From contig CALZJE010000012.1 of assembly GCA_945787715.1 (NCBI GenBank), forward strand, positions 1 through 64,000: 64,000 nucleotides of DNA. Direction: 5' to 3'. The notes under the pieces are model-generated. The model worked only from the letters and a program-made list of their open reading frames with translations, did no database searches and had not been told where the DNA came from. Made by a program: the position numbers and the translations under genes. This DNA is from an uncultured Ectothiorhodospiraceae bacterium (lineage in GTDB: Bacteria > Pseudomonadota > Gammaproteobacteria > S012-40). How positions within the stretch are numbered: the stretch's first letter is position 1; each line of letters opens with the position of its first letter. Positions 1 to 11,204 of this stretch are shown here, piece by piece.

Positions 1-476
1 GGCATTGAAATTAATCCTGCTACAAAGCGCGGTGCAATAACTTTCTTATAAGGATCCACCGCCATTATTTCCATAGCAGGCAATTGTTCAGTAACTTTCA
101 TTAAACCAATTTCAGCAGTCAGTGCAGAACCCGCACGACCCGCAAATAAAAGTGCTGTTAACACTGGTCCCATCTCGCGCACAAGGGAAAGTGCAACCAT
201 CTGCCCGAGTGATTCTTCGGCGCCAAAATCAACGAGTGTATTGTATCCTTGCAGACCCAAAACCATCCCCACCGTGAGACCTGAAACAACAATAATTTGC
301 GTAGACAACACACCTACAGAATATATTTGTTTCAGCAAAAGCGAAAATTCTTTAATCAAACTTGGAAAGGCAACAAGTGTATTAAGTAAAAATAAACTAC
401 CCCTGCCTAATCGCTGTATTGAATTAATGGTCTTACGTCCAACACTTTGAATTGGACTTGCTAAATTATTTTGCAT
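1..476 (-). CDS. mlaE: MlaE-family lipid-asymmetry ABC transporter permease (partial, runs off left edge)
   Basis: Reverse-strand translation [24 protein letters not shown]...[106 protein letters not shown] is typical of MlaE. It overlaps the mlaF end by 11 nt. Confidence 0.9.
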   Translation of the reverse strand, partial: MQNNLASPIQSVGRKTINSIQRLGRGSLFLLNTLVAFPSLIKEFSLLLKQIYSVGVLSTQIIVVSGLTVGMVLGLQGYNTLVDFGAEESLGQMVALSLVREMGPVLTALLFAGRAGSALTAEIGLMKVTEQLPAMEIMAVDPYKKVIAPRFVAGLISM

Positions 477-1272
477 ATGAGATCAGGTCCTCAGCATAAT
501 CGTTTGCTGGATAATGAAACTTTGCCGGACCATCAGGACGACCATGTAAAAATTGCTGAACCCATTCCGACTTAGATTGCTGAAGCTCAGAAGGTGAGCC
601 AGACTCAATGACCTTACCATTGGAAATAATATAGAGCTTATCAGAAATATTGGATACCTCTGCTACATCGTGGGACACGACAATACTTGTCAAACCGAGA
701 CTATCGTTCAATTTTCGTATCAACTGCATGATGACTCCGACGGTAATAGGATCTTGCCCCGTAAAAGGCTCATCATAAAGTATCATCATAGGATCAAGCG
801 CAATAGCTCGGGCTAGCGCAACTCGGCGCGCCATACCACCGGACAATTCAGAAGGCACGAGATCCCGTGCGCCACGAAGTCCGACTGCATGTAATTTCAT
901 TACCACAATGTCACGTATCATGCTTTCCGAGAGTTCAGTATGCTCTCTTAATGGAAATGCAACATTTTCAAAAACTGAAAGATCGGTAAACAATGCCCCG
1001 GATTGAAACATCATGCCCATACGTTTACGGAGTTCGTAGAGTTCCTTTCTTTTTAGCTTGGTGACACTTAAGTCATCAACCATTACAGTGCCAGCTTGAG
1101 GCCTAATTTGCCCACCAATTAATCTAAGGGCGGTCGTTTTACCAGTGCCGCTGGGGCCCATAATAGTCGTGACTTTACCGCGCGGAATTTCAATATTAAT
1201 GCTATCAAGTATTATTCTGTCTCCAAACTTCAAGGAAACATCTTGCAAACTAACTAAGTTTTCTGAATCCAT
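466..1272 (-). CDS. mlaF: MlaF-like ABC transporter ATP-binding protein
   Basis: Walker A GPSGTGKT, signature LSGGMARR, Walker B MILYDEPF; directly upstream of mlaE. Confidence 0.92.
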   Translation of the reverse strand: MDSENLVSLQDVSLKFGDRIILDSINIEIPRGKVTTIMGPSGTGKTTALRLIGGQIRPQAGTVMVDDLSVTKLKRKELYELRKRMGMMFQSGALFTDLSVFENVAFPLREHTELSESMIRDIVVMKLHAVGLRGARDLVPSELSGGMARRVALARAIALDPMMILYDEPFTGQDPITVGVIMQLIRKLNDSLGLTSIVVSHDVAEVSNISDKLYIISNGKVIESGSPSELQQSKSEWVQQFLHGRPDGPAKFHYPANDYAEDLISYAK

Positions 1273-1815
1273 GTTTTGCTGCTTTTTTGGCTAACGTTTT
1301 TTATTCAAACTTTCGTAACTCACCGACTATATACTAATTTTTTAATAACACAAATCTTCTCGATTGACAGATACACTTTTGTATTGATCTCTGTTTTCAC
1401 AAGAATATTAACTAAAATTTATTGAAGCTCTTTGATGCATGACTAAGTAAGCGATCTTTACAACTCACAAATACTGACTTGAATTTTTATGAAATATTAC
1501 AGGAGAACAAAAAACAACCATGATTATGTCGCGTAGCTGAATTCCGAGCACTCTGAAAAATCTGGAATACCTAATTCAATAATTACGCCGACAATAGATC
1601 AATTAGTTAGGGAATGTGTGGCTAGGAAGTTTTTTAAGCAGACAGGGTGTATAATGCGCGAAAACCATACAAACTTACTTCATACAGCCGCTGAAAAACA
1701 ATAACGATTGAAATATCGTTTTTTAAAAAACTGGCTTGTATCTATATTTATCCCATATACGATCTATTTCTCCGCCAGTTTTTTTACTGAGCTGCCAATG
1801 CTCTTCAACAACCCT

Positions 1816-3969
1816 TTAATGATCAGTATGCTTGGTTTTGAAACGTTGAGTGGTTATTTTCTTTTGCTGAGACCTGCTGGCTTTAGCACCAATCTTAGCA
1901 TCGGCACCACTTGTCGATGGCTGCCACGAAGGTATCAAATGTTTTTTACCGTTGCCAATTAAATCTGAACGACCCATTTTTTTCAGTGCTTCTCGCAGCA
2001 ATGGCCAATTCTTCGCATCGTGGTAACGTAAGAATGCTTTGTGCAATTGACGCTGCTTAGCACCTTTTGCAACAGATACGTCTTCACTGGTTCGCGACAC
2101 TTTGCGCAACGGATTTTTACCCGAATAATACATTGCACTCGCAGTTGCCATCGGTGATGGTAAAAAGTTTTGCACTTGATCTGCTCGAAAGCCATTCACC
2201 TTCAACCAAATCGCTAAATTCATCATATCTTCATCCGTTGTACCTGGGTGGGCGGCAATAAAATAGGGAATTAGATATTGTTCTTTTTTAGCTGCTTTAG
2301 AGTACTTATCAAAGAGTTTTTTAAACGCATCATAAGCCCCTATCCCGGGTTTCATCATCTTAGATAGCGGCCCTTGCTCAGTGTGTTCAGGCGCAATCTT
2401 TAGATAGCCACCGACATGATGCGTCACTAACTCTTTCACATATTCATGCGACCTCACTGCCAAGTCATAACGCAAACCGGAAGCAATCAGTATTTTTTTA
2501 ATGCCATCAAGCTCACGCGCACGACGATACAAACTTATTAGTGCTTTATGACTCGTTTTCAAGTTTTGACAAATGTCGGGATAAACGCATGAAGGCTTTC
2601 GACATGCAGCTTCTATTTGCGGATCTTTGCATGCAAGGTGGTACATGTTAGCAGTAGGGCCACCCAAATCTGAAATCACGCCAGTAAAACCTGGCACATT
2701 ATCTCGGATAGTCTCGACTTCTCGGATAATAGAATCTTCCGATCTATTTTGAATGATCCGACCCTCGTGCTCAGTTATCGAACAAAAAGTACATCCACCA
2801 AAACACCCTCTCATAATATTAACTGAGAACCGAATCATCTCGTATGCAGGGATATTTGCGCCACCATAGCTTTGATGAGGAAGTCGAGTATAAGGCAGCT
2901 CGAATACTCCATCTAATTCTTGAGTAGTCAGTGGAAATGCCGGTGGATTTAACCAAACCATCCGCTCACCATGTGATTGCATGATTGCACGTGCATTATG
3001 AGGATTTGTTTCTAGATGAAGAACTCTAGAAGCATGGGCGTATAATACTTTATCTTCACGAACACTTTCATAGCTCGGGAGCTGGAGAACAGTATGAGAC
3101 CTATCGCGCTTTAGCTCTCGAATATCTTGAAATTTGACAACATTACTTTGAGTTGCAGGTTTATTTGAAGTCTCACATTTTGACTTCTCATTGTAGGGAT
3201 TTTCAGGCTCAACAATATCGTTCGGTTCATCTATTAGCTGTGAATCTAAGACGTGCCAGCCATCTGGGATTGTATTGCAGACATATGCTGTACCACGGAT
3301 ATCTGTGAGTGTTTTTACATCTTCACCATGAGCTAGTCGATGAGCTATCTCAACGATCTGTCTTTCCCCGTTCCCATATACCAGCAGATCTGCTTTTGCA
3401 TCTAGCACAATAGAGCGACGAACCTTATCCGACCAATAGTCATAATGTGCAATCCTACGCAAACTGGCCTCTATTCCACCAATGATTAGAGGGGTATCTT
3501 TATACGCTTCGCGGCAACGTTGAGCATATACCAGGACACTTCGATCTGGTCTCTTGCCGCCTTCGCCATTAGGCGTATATGCATCGTTGGATCGAATTTT
3601 TCTATCAGATGTATATCGATTGATCATCGAGTCCATATTGCCCGCAGTAACACCAAAAAACAGATTTGGCTTCCCAAATTTCATAAAGTCATCTTTCGAC
3701 TGCCAATCTGGCTGGGCAACTATACCTACTCTAAAGCCCTGAGCTTCGAGTGTTCGTCCGACAACCGCCATGCCAAAGCTTGGATGATCGACATAGGCAT
3801 CTCCTGTGACTAAAACTATGTCACACGAATCCCACCCAAGGGCTTTCATCTCTGTAAAAGATGTGGGTAATTCATGGGCAACACCAAATTTCTTTGCCCA
3901 GTGTTTTCGATAAGAAAATATATTAGGAATATCAGACATGTAAGACTCGAAAAGCAAAACCCAATTCAT
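1816..3969 (-). CDS. YgiQ family radical SAM protein
   Basis: 717 aa. Radical SAM cysteines [17 protein letters not shown]; YgiQ-like N-terminus [27 protein letters not shown]. Confidence 0.93.
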   Translation of the reverse strand: MNWVLLFESYMSDIPNIFSYRKHWAKKFGVAHELPTSFTEMKALGWDSCDIVLVTGDAYVDHPSFGMAVVGRTLEAQGFRVGIVAQPDWQSKDDFMKFGKPNLFFGVTAGNMDSMINRYTSDRKIRSNDAYTPNGEGGKRPDRSVLVYAQRCREAYKDTPLIIGGIEASLRRIAHYDYWSDKVRRSIVLDAKADLLVYGNGERQIVEIAHRLAHGEDVKTLTDIRGTAYVCNTIPDGWHVLDSQLIDEPNDIVEPENPYNEKSKCETSNKPATQSNVVKFQDIRELKRDRSHTVLQLPSYESVREDKVLYAHASRVLHLETNPHNARAIMQSHGERMVWLNPPAFPLTTQELDGVFELPYTRLPHQSYGGANIPAYEMIRFSVNIMRGCFGGCTFCSITEHEGRIIQNRSEDSIIREVETIRDNVPGFTGVISDLGGPTANMYHLACKDPQIEAACRKPSCVYPDICQNLKTSHKALISLYRRARELDGIKKILIASGLRYDLAVRSHEYVKELVTHHVGGYLKIAPEHTEQGPLSKMMKPGIGAYDAFKKLFDKYSKAAKKEQYLIPYFIAAHPGTTDEDMMNLAIWLKVNGFRADQVQNFLPSPMATASAMYYSGKNPLRKVSRTSEDVSVAKGAKQRQLHKAFLRYHDAKNWPLLREALKKMGRSDLIGNGKKHLIPSWQPSTSGADAKIGAKASRSQQKKITTQRFKTKHTDH

Positions 3970-4155
3970 TTATAAAAAATATGTAACCAAATAATTGGGC
4001 AATGAAAATGATAGATACTGCGGATTATAGCAGATAAGAATATACTTGAGAATATTAGTCGGGATTGCGGTTAGTTAATAGCTAACCGACTCAACTAAAC
4101 CTAGACCAATTAAATTCCGCACTTTATATATTAAACTTTACATACTCCCCAATAC

Positions 4156-4181
4156 AAAAAAGCCTCTTTCGAGGCTTTTTT
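4156..4181 (-). terminator. Rho-independent terminator of the cold-shock gene
   Basis: AAAAAAGCCTC-tttc-GAGGCTTTTTT perfect stem with flanking A/T tracts, 17 nt downstream of the csp stop. Confidence 0.85.
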
Positions 4182-4197
4182 GTAAGGACAGACCAAG

Positions 4198-4401
4198 CTA
4201 AGCTACTGTGACATGTGTTGCTTGCAGCCCCTTAGGACCTTTTTCATATTCGTAATTTACCGCTTGCCCCTCAGCCAAAGTTTTAAAGCCTTCAGATTTA
4301 ATTGAAGAGTAATGAACAAATACATCCTCTCCTCCATCCGCTGGCGAAATAAAACCAAAACCTTTTGTCTCATTAAACCACTTAACAGTACCACTACTCA
4401 T
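4198..4401 (-). CDS. CspA-family cold shock protein
   Basis: 67 aa, [37 protein letters not shown]1/RNP2 motifs of the cold-shock domain. Confidence 0.96.
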   Translation of the reverse strand: MSSGTVKWFNETKGFGFISPADGGEDVFVHYSSIKSEGFKTLAEGQAVNYEYEKGPKGLQATHVTVA

Positions 4402-5004
4402 GAAACCCCTACCTCTAAAATAATGTAAATCAGCTTCTATCGCTTTGATGTATTAAATTTTCAATTTAAAACAGCCAGAGAGTACTCTCTGGTAAAAATT
4501 AGATACAACAAAGTACAGCCCCCTTAAATCTCAATAATCGCTATACTGCGCTCACCAAGACCCCTTGCCGACCTTCAATTAAATCAAAATAGCCTGCATT
4601 CTGCTCAGTATAAAGAGAATTCTTTGCTCTTGCCATAAGTATTTTTGAATAGGAAATTCGATAATTCATACGCCAATCAGAGCTTTATTATTCAAATATC
4701 AAAGCTCCATAACAAGGGATCACTGAGTCATATTAATCTCCCATAACCCCGCTTTTGTAACGTAAAATGAAGTTTAGTCTCGATTGAATCCACCCTCCAA
4801 TAGTTCTTCCCATTATTTGCTTTACCGATAAAGCACGGAAGTTAAAAAACACTCCCTAAAAGGCTAGAAAAAAGGTTAGAAAAGAGTCAATTGCTGAAAT
4901 TTAATACTAATGTAATAAATTTCAAATAACATTCTCCCATTAACTATCAGACAAGTTTTTCGCGAAAAATACATAAAATCCCGATTCATTAGTGGAGGCA
5001 GCAG

Positions 5005-5175
5005 ATGTTAAATTTCATATTGCGAGATCAAGAAAAATCAAAAATCCCGTTCGCGCCATCAGAAAATGATGAAGAAATTATTACTTCAGAAGCGATGCAA
5101 GGCGATACAGCACTAATCCACAAAGTAAATGAACTTCATGAATTGCGTGAATTTGCTAATAAATCAATTGCTTAA
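5005..5175 (+). CDS. Small hypothetical protein (56 aa)
   Basis: Below the ORF-track cutoff: MLNFILRDQEKSKIPFAPSENDEEIITSEAMQGDTALIHKVNELHELREFANKSIA, with a GGAGG Shine-Dalgarno-like sequence upstream of the ATG. Confidence 0.5.
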   Translation: MLNFILRDQEKSKIPFAPSENDEEIITSEAMQGDTALIHKVNELHELREFANKSIA

Positions 5176-5394
5176 TTAAGGAAAGCGCTTGCCGCAACAG
5201 CAGGCTAAAATCCCCCCATCAACCCCCAGATAACAAACAATAACAAAAACAACATTGAAGCAAACGGATTTGCAGTTAAATTCAAAGACTTAGAAAACAC
5301 CTTTTTTCTATCCCAGAAAATTTCCTCTAGATACTACCTTGGCTCCTTAATTGCTATTTACTAATCCACATAACATGTAGCATAGGGACTAATC

Positions 5395-5694
5395 ATGAAT
5401 TATAAACTGCAAGAACTAATGAGCTTTTTATCCATCAACCAAAGTTTGACCCTCACATCAATTCTAAGCGTTACCGACGCAACTGCATGGGAACAAACCA
5501 AACATATCATAATAAGCACCACTCCTTTCTTAACACTGGAAATGGCCATAAATCGTATATCTAATAACAGGAAACGCAACTCAATTCCAGAACCTCATCA
5601 TATCTATGAAGCAATAAAATATGCATCACTCAAACGCAAACAATATGTGAAATGCCTCGATAAACCATTCGAAGAAAAGAATAACGCTGCGTAG
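5395..5694 (+). CDS. Hypothetical protein (99 aa)
   Basis: Intact ORF in an otherwise non-coding stretch; no family recognised. Confidence 0.5.
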   Translation: MNYKLQELMSFLSINQSLTLTSILSVTDATAWEQTKHIIISTTPFLTLEMAINRISNNRKRNSIPEPHHIYEAIKYASLKRKQYVKCLDKPFEEKNNAA

Positions 5695-5855
5695 GAAACT
5701 TTAACTTTTGCTGAAAAAGTGGATTTAGTTGATCGCATCATATCTACACAAATCATTATGACATTTCGCACTGAAACAAATGAAATTCCCTCCATCTCTC
5801 TGATAAGCTACAATGCAGCACAATAATTACCTGCATTTTCAAATAGGGATTTTTT

Positions 5856-6956
5856 TTGAGTTACGTATTAATAACAACAGAGCTAGAACTAATAGAGGCT
5901 TGCAAAGCCTTTTCAACCGAAAAATTTATTGCGATTGACACTGAGTTCAAAAGAGAAACATCTTACTTCCCTATTCCCTGCCTGTTACAGATGAGCGCTT
6001 CAAGTGGCACAGTTTGCATAGACCTGCTTGCTATTCAAGACCTAAGCCCCTTAGAATATATTTTATTCAATCAAGATATCCTCAAAATATTTCACGCCGC
6101 AAGGCAAGATCTTGAGCTATTTTATTACATGTTTAATCAAGTACCGTCACCAATCTATGACACACAAATTGGAGCATCATTTCTCGGCAATGATAACCAA
6201 ATCGGATATGCTAACCTAGTAAAAAAAGAACTTGATATTACCCTCGATAAATCTCAAACAAGAACAGATTGGACGAAGCGCCCAATCACAAAAAAACAAC
6301 TGGATTATGCCGCAAACGATGTTATTTACTTGTTCAAACTTTATCTAAAGCAACAGCAAGAGCTAACTGAACTTAGTCGACTATCATGGTGCGAACACGA
6401 TTTTCAACGTTTAACGGATATTGCACTCTATAAGCCATGTACCGAATCTGCATGGACAAAAGTCAAAAACTATCATCGTCTGACTACTGAGCAAAAATGC
6501 ACAGTTTACGAACTAGCAAAATGGCGAGAGTCAGAAGCAATCAGCAACAACAAAACAAGAAATGCAATACTGAAAAATACAGCGCTGCTTGATATTGCTT
6601 ATAAAACACCGAGCAGCATAAAAGAGCTGGAAGGTATCAATGATTTGAGCCACCGAATAATTAATACACAAGGATCTGAGCTGCTATCAATTATTAGCTC
6701 ATCAAAACAAATGGACGCGACACAGTGCCCATGCCCGCAAGAATATTCAAAGTTATCAGAAACACAATTAATATTAATTAAAACGATTCTTCAATTAATT
6801 GAATCGAAATCTCAATCTAACAATATTGACTCAACAGTCATTTGCTCAAAAAAAGAACTTGAAAAAGTAATTAGGGGAAAGCGAGATTCCATTTTATTTG
6901 ATGACTGGAGATTTGAATTAGTTGGAAAAGAAATACTCCATCAACTACAAGCTTAA
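5856..6956 (+). CDS. rnd: Ribonuclease D
   Basis: DEDD exonuclease motifs FIAIDTEFKRETSYFP, IFHAARQDLELF, YAANDVIYLFKLY; HRDC-like C-terminus. TTG start. Confidence 0.92.
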   Translation: MSYVLITTELELIEACKAFSTEKFIAIDTEFKRETSYFPIPCLLQMSASSGTVCIDLLAIQDLSPLEYILFNQDILKIFHAARQDLELFYYMFNQVPSPIYDTQIGASFLGNDNQIGYANLVKKELDITLDKSQTRTDWTKRPITKKQLDYAANDVIYLFKLYLKQQQELTELSRLSWCEHDFQRLTDIALYKPCTESAWTKVKNYHRLTTEQKCTVYELAKWRESEAISNNKTRNAILKNTALLDIAYKTPSSIKELEGINDLSHRIINTQGSELLSIISSSKQMDATQCPCPQEYSKLSETQLILIKTILQLIESKSQSNNIDSTVICSKKELEKVIRGKRDSILFDDWRFELVGKEILHQLQA

Positions 6957-6965
6957 TAATTAGAG

Positions 6966-7103
6966 TCACTTCATCAATTTCTTTTTTCGTATATTCCGCT
7001 TAACAACAAAATAAATTCCAAAAACGACGATCACACCGCCAACACTTGCCAAGCCAATTGCTATCATAATGGCCTGCATATTTTCATGAATCCAACCGTC
7101 CAT
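6966..7103 (-). CDS. Small single-TM hypothetical protein (45 aa)
   Basis: Manual translation MDGWIHENMQAIMIAIGLASVGGVIVVFGIYFVVKRNIRKKKLMK; one hydrophobic helix with a basic tail. Confidence 0.45.
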   Translation of the reverse strand: MDGWIHENMQAIMIAIGLASVGGVIVVFGIYFVVKRNIRKKKLMK

Positions 7104-7127
7104 TATTCCCCCTTGAAAAATATTATT

Positions 7128-7649
7128 CTATAAGAACTTCGTTAACCAGAGCCTAAAACGTAAGCCCATTTCTGTCGTCAAGCCAACTTCGACAAACCGT
7201 ATATTACCATCTTCATCAACAATAAAAGAAGTTGGAAAAGCTGCAACTCCCCAATCTAGTGTAATACTGTTTGATGCATCGTTAATTACTAAAAACTCAA
7301 TGTCATTGTCCGAAATAAACTGCCTTACATCCTGATGACTACCTGAACTGCTAGCAATAGAGACCACTGAATAATCGCGTGATAAGCGATTTATTGTCTC
7401 TTGTTCAAACTGGCATACTTTACACCAAGTAGCCCAAAAATGGACAATAATAGGCTTTTCCATCTGCTCCAATCCAGAGAAATGTAGCCCATTTAACAAC
7501 AACACTCCAGAAAGCGCTGGCGCTACACCGATCGCCACATTTCGAGTTTGATAAGTATGCACAGCAAAATAGACACACACGAAAATCAACCCATTAATTA
7601 GAATTGACTTGAAAATTCTCACAAACGAAATCTTTTTTTTAGAAAGCAT
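7128..7649 (-). CDS. Thioredoxin-like/TlpA-DsbE type membrane-anchored thiol-disulfide protein
   Basis: Internal start MLSKKKISFVRIFKSILINGLIFVCVYF (TM anchor); WATWCKVCQFEQ active site; cis-Pro region AAFPTSFIVDEDG. Confidence 0.82.
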   Translation of the reverse strand: MLSKKKISFVRIFKSILINGLIFVCVYFAVHTYQTRNVAIGVAPALSGVLLLNGLHFSGLEQMEKPIIVHFWATWCKVCQFEQETINRLSRDYSVVSIASSSGSHQDVRQFISDNDIEFLVINDASNSITLDWGVAAFPTSFIVDEDGNIRFVEVGLTTEMGLRFRLWLTKFL

Positions 7650-7674
7650 AGCAATTGATAATGGGGCTCTTGAG

Positions 7675-7989
7675 CTATTTTTTACTCCCACCCATACAAG
7701 GAGGAGACTCTGGCACCTGGTTGTTTTTTTTCTGCCATTCTGCAATTGTTAGTGTATTTAATGCCAAAGCGTGAACGCCATTGGCAAGCTCTTCAGCTAA
7801 AATTTTATACACTTTCTGATGCCTCTTTACTAAAGATAGATTATCAAAATCATCAGACACTATGATTAACTTGAAGTGTGACTCTGAACCAGGCGGAACG
7901 TTATGCATATGGCTTTCATTGATTACCTCACTATGTGAAAGTGTAAATGCATCTGACAGTTTTTTCTCAATTGACTCTTTTATCGACAT
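7675..7989 (-). CDS. BolA family protein
   Basis: 104 aa; SHFKLIIVSDDFDNLSLVKRHQKVYKILAEELANGVHALALNTLTIAEW matches the BolA pattern. Confidence 0.9.
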   Translation of the reverse strand: MSIKESIEKKLSDAFTLSHSEVINESHMHNVPPGSESHFKLIIVSDDFDNLSLVKRHQKVYKILAEELANGVHALALNTLTIAEWQKKNNQVPESPPCMGGSKK

Positions 7990-8133
7990 ATCAACCTCTA
8001 ACCAAATTATCTAATTTTAATACATGGACTTATTTTTTAGTTTAACATGCATCCGCCTAAATAACGTGCTAAAGGTGGTTTTTCATAAGCCGATAACTAA
8101 AAGAAAATAGGATAATTAAAAGTAGGATCTAAT

Positions 8134-8499
8134 ATGGCAAGAATACTTTCGGTAGATGACTCAAAATCAATCAGAGATTTAATCTCCCACATATTAACTC
8201 AGCAAAACCACGAAGTTATCACGGCATCAGATGGACTAGAAGCCATGAAAATTGCGCGAGAAATTGATGCAGTCGATCTAGCTCTTGTAGACGTAAATAT
8301 GCCCAATATGAATGGCGTAAGCTTGGTTAGCAAACTAAGACGCTTAGACGATTACAAATACATCCCAATAATTATGGTAACAACTGAAACAGATGAATAC
8401 AGAAAACAGAAAGCAAAAACAGTTGGTGCTACTGGCTGGTTGACAAAGCCTTTCACCGAAGAAAGACTACTTAATGTAATAGATAAAGTAATGCGATAA
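8134..8499 (+). CDS. Single-domain CheY-like response regulator
   Basis: ILSVDDSKSIRDLI, LALVDVNMPNMNG (phospho-Asp), WLTKPF; 121 aa REC only. Confidence 0.93.
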   Translation: MARILSVDDSKSIRDLISHILTQQNHEVITASDGLEAMKIAREIDAVDLALVDVNMPNMNGVSLVSKLRRLDDYKYIPIIMVTTETDEYRKQKAKTVGATGWLTKPFTEERLLNVIDKVMR

Positions 8500-8691
8500 T
8501 CATGTCCGCTTAACTTTTTCAAAACCACACCGAGAACAACGCAAGAGGGTAACTAGCATACCCTCTTTTACATCAAAAACCTGCTTCTTATCAATTTCCC
8601 ATTTATGAAAACCATTCTTGCATAAAGTTTTGCCTTTGTGCTTTTCTTTCAACTTAGTCTTTTTAATCGGAAATGAAATTACTTCTCCCAT
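8500..8691 (-). CDS. Small protein with a C-terminal CxxC (possible zinc-ribbon-like)
   Basis: 63 aa; CKNGFHKW...LLRCSRCGFEKV. Convergent and directly abutting the CheY-like gene. Confidence 0.55.
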   Translation of the reverse strand: MGEVISFPIKKTKLKEKHKGKTLCKNGFHKWEIDKKQVFDVKEGMLVTLLRCSRCGFEKVKRT

Positions 8692-8885
8692 TCCCTCTCC
8701 TTACGTAACATTAAAACAACCTCCCATCTAGATCCTGCTCGTACTTGCGTAGTGTAAGATATTGATTCGTAAAGCGAATAACAATGTTGAGCGGAATCCT
8801 TATTGTGATTTCCGAAATGTTTTGTATCGCTATACGAATCAAGAGCTTGCGCTGAGTGAGTGTGAACACTTGCAGGATTTAGGTC

Positions 8886-11027
8886 TTAACTCCGGCGCCA
8901 CTCATGATATTTTCTGACCCACTCCAGTAGCTTTTCGGGCTTATGGGCTTTTTTCCAGTTTCCAGCAGCAAACTTATTTGCCTCGGTAAGCGTGGGGTAT
9001 ATATGAATGGTACCTAAAATTTTATTCAGGCCAAAACCATGTTTCATCGCTGCAACATATTCAGCAATTAAATCACCAGCGTGATTACCAACAATTGTCA
9101 CTCCGAGAATTTTATCTTTGCCTGGCACAGTTAGCACTTTAACCACTCCGTGATCTTCACTATCCGCAATTGCCCGATCCAGATCGTCTATCCCATACTC
9201 GCTAGCTTCATAAGCAATGCCCTGCTCTTTTGCTTCTAACTCATTCAAGCCAACCCTGGCAACTTCCGGATCAGTAAATGTCGCCCAAGGAATAACAGAA
9301 TAATCCACTTGGAATTTTTTCAGCGGTGAAAATAGTGAATTTACTGCAGCATACCATGCTTGATGTGAAGCAGTGTGCGTAAACTGGTAGGGCCCCGTCA
9401 CATCACCACAGACATAGATATTAGGGTAGTTAGTCTGTAAAAACTCGTTTGCTTCAATAGTACCATGGCTTGTTAATTTCACATCAAGAGACTCTAGCCC
9501 AAAACCAGACACATTGGCGGTTCGTCCCAAAGCAACCAAGACTTCATCGAAGTCGATTTTAACTTCCTCATTTCCATGTTTACATATAACAAACTTATCA
9601 TCACCCATTTTTTCGAATCGAATTGCGTCATGTTGAAGCAAAACATTCACACCTTCTTTGCGAAACCGTTCAGTTACAATTTCCGATATTTCTTCATCTT
9701 CACGCAACATAATACGAGATGAGCGCTGGACCAACGTCACATCAGTACCTAATCTTTGAAACGCTTGCGCTAGCTCACAACCAATAGGACCGCCACCAAG
9801 AACCACCAGTCGTTTTGGCTGCTTTCGGATTTCCCATACGGTATCTGATGTCAGATAACCAGTCTCTTCTAATCCTGGTATAGAAGGGACAAAAGGTCTT
9901 GCTCCGGTTGCAATTACAATATTCTTCGTTGATAGTGTTTCGCCGTTTACTTCCACTTGATAAGGTGAAATGATCTTTGCTTCGCCCTCATAAACCTCAA
10001 CTCCCAAGCCAGTAAAACGTTCAACAGAATCGTGTGGTTCAATTTTTTTAATGACATTTTGCACTCTTTCCATAACATCAGCAAAATCGAACTCCACTTT
10101 TGCTGATTTAAATCCAAAATCCGTTGCTCTATTTGCATACGAAGCAATTTTTGCTGAACGAATTAGCGCTTTACTAGGAACGCAACCTGTGTTTAAACAA
10201 TCGCCACCCATTTTATGCTTTTCGATCAATGCAACTTTTGCATTCACTGCCGCTGCTATTAACGATGAAACCAAACCTCCAGAGCCTGCGCCTATCACTA
10301 CCATGTTGAAATCAAATGAGTCTGGCTTTTTTATACCCTTCAGAACTTTTTGAGACTTCACCATCTCAATAATTTTTTTAGCTATTAAAGGAAAGATGCC
10401 TAACAATACAAATGAAAAAATCAGTCCAGGCGATAATATTCCCGCCAACGAATCTAATGTTGCTAACTGACTACCTGCATTAACATACACAATTGTGCCG
10501 GGTAACATTCCAAGCTGGCTGACGAAGAAAAACTGCCTAACTTTAATTGGTGTGATTCCCATCACGAGATTGATAACAAAGAAAGGAAACGCAGGAATTA
10601 GCCGTAGCGTAAAAAGATAAAAAGCGCCTTCTTTTTTTACACCTTCGTTAATTGCTTTCAGCTTGTCTTTAAACTTTCGTTGAACTGCATCTTTCAAAAT
10701 GAATCGAGAGGCTAAAAAAGCTAAAGTCGCACCTATGGTGCTCGCAAAAGAAACAATTATGACGCCCTCAAGAAGACCAAATATTGCGCCGCCTGCTAAA
10801 GTCATAATCGCCGCACCAGGTAATGATAATGCTGTCACAGCAATATAAACCAACATATATATGACAATTGTTGTTATTTTGTTACTTTCGTAAGCTAGAA
10901 GCATATCGTCTTTTTCAGACTTTAAATATTCCAGCGTTAAATATTGCCCTAGATCAAAAATAAAAAAAGCACTGGCCAATACGGCCAATAGCGCAACGAC
11001 AATAAGTTTAGATTTTGACATGCTCAA
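8886..11027 (-). CDS. TVP38/TMEM64 (DedA-superfamily) membrane domain fused to a pyridine nucleotide-disulfide oxidoreductase
   Basis: N-terminus LPGAAIMTLAGGAIFGLLEGVIIVSFASTIGATLAFL...RLIPAFPFFVINLVMG (TVP38); C-terminus VVIGAGSGGLVSSLIAA, GGDCLNTGCVPSKALI redox disulfide, dimerisation domain HIYPTLTEANKFAAG. Confidence 0.92.
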   Translation of the reverse strand: MSMSKSKLIVVALLAVLASAFFIFDLGQYLTLEYLKSEKDDMLLAYESNKITTIVIYMLVYIAVTALSLPGAAIMTLAGGAIFGLLEGVIIVSFASTIGATLAFLASRFILKDAVQRKFKDKLKAINEGVKKEGAFYLFTLRLIPAFPFFVINLVMGITPIKVRQFFFVSQLGMLPGTIVYVNAGSQLATLDSLAGILSPGLIFSFVLLGIFPLIAKKIIEMVKSQKVLKGIKKPDSFDFNMVVIGAGSGGLVSSLIAAAVNAKVALIEKHKMGGDCLNTGCVPSKALIRSAKIASYANRATDFGFKSAKVEFDFADVMERVQNVIKKIEPHDSVERFTGLGVEVYEGEAKIISPYQVEVNGETLSTKNIVIATGARPFVPSIPGLEETGYLTSDTVWEIRKQPKRLVVLGGGPIGCELAQAFQRLGTDVTLVQRSSRIMLREDEEISEIVTERFRKEGVNVLLQHDAIRFEKMGDDKFVICKHGNEEVKIDFDEVLVALGRTANVSGFGLESLDVKLTSHGTIEANEFLQTNYPNIYVCGDVTGPYQFTHTASHQAWYAAVNSLFSPLKKFQVDYSVIPWATFTDPEVARVGLNELEAKEQGIAYEASEYGIDDLDRAIADSEDHGVVKVLTVPGKDKILGVTIVGNHAGDLIAEYVAAMKHGFGLNKILGTIHIYPTLTEANKFAAGNWKKAHKPEKLLEWVRKYHEWRRS

Positions 11028-11204
11028 CGACTTCCCTCTATATTATATTCAAACAACTTGTAGGAAGCAGAGAAGCTTCATCCTGAAGAGTTACAATTAT
11101 TTTATTCCAGTCTCTTTCGGTTTTGTAAAAAACGACCAAATTCCGAGGCAAGAACCATCAGACTAATTAAGTAAATTCAATAGGATAATGATATTTAGAT
11201 CTAA

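Noticed and set aside
1708-1962. 84-aa plus-strand ORF
   Set aside because: Overlaps the ygiQ-like 3' end; AT-rich, no family features.
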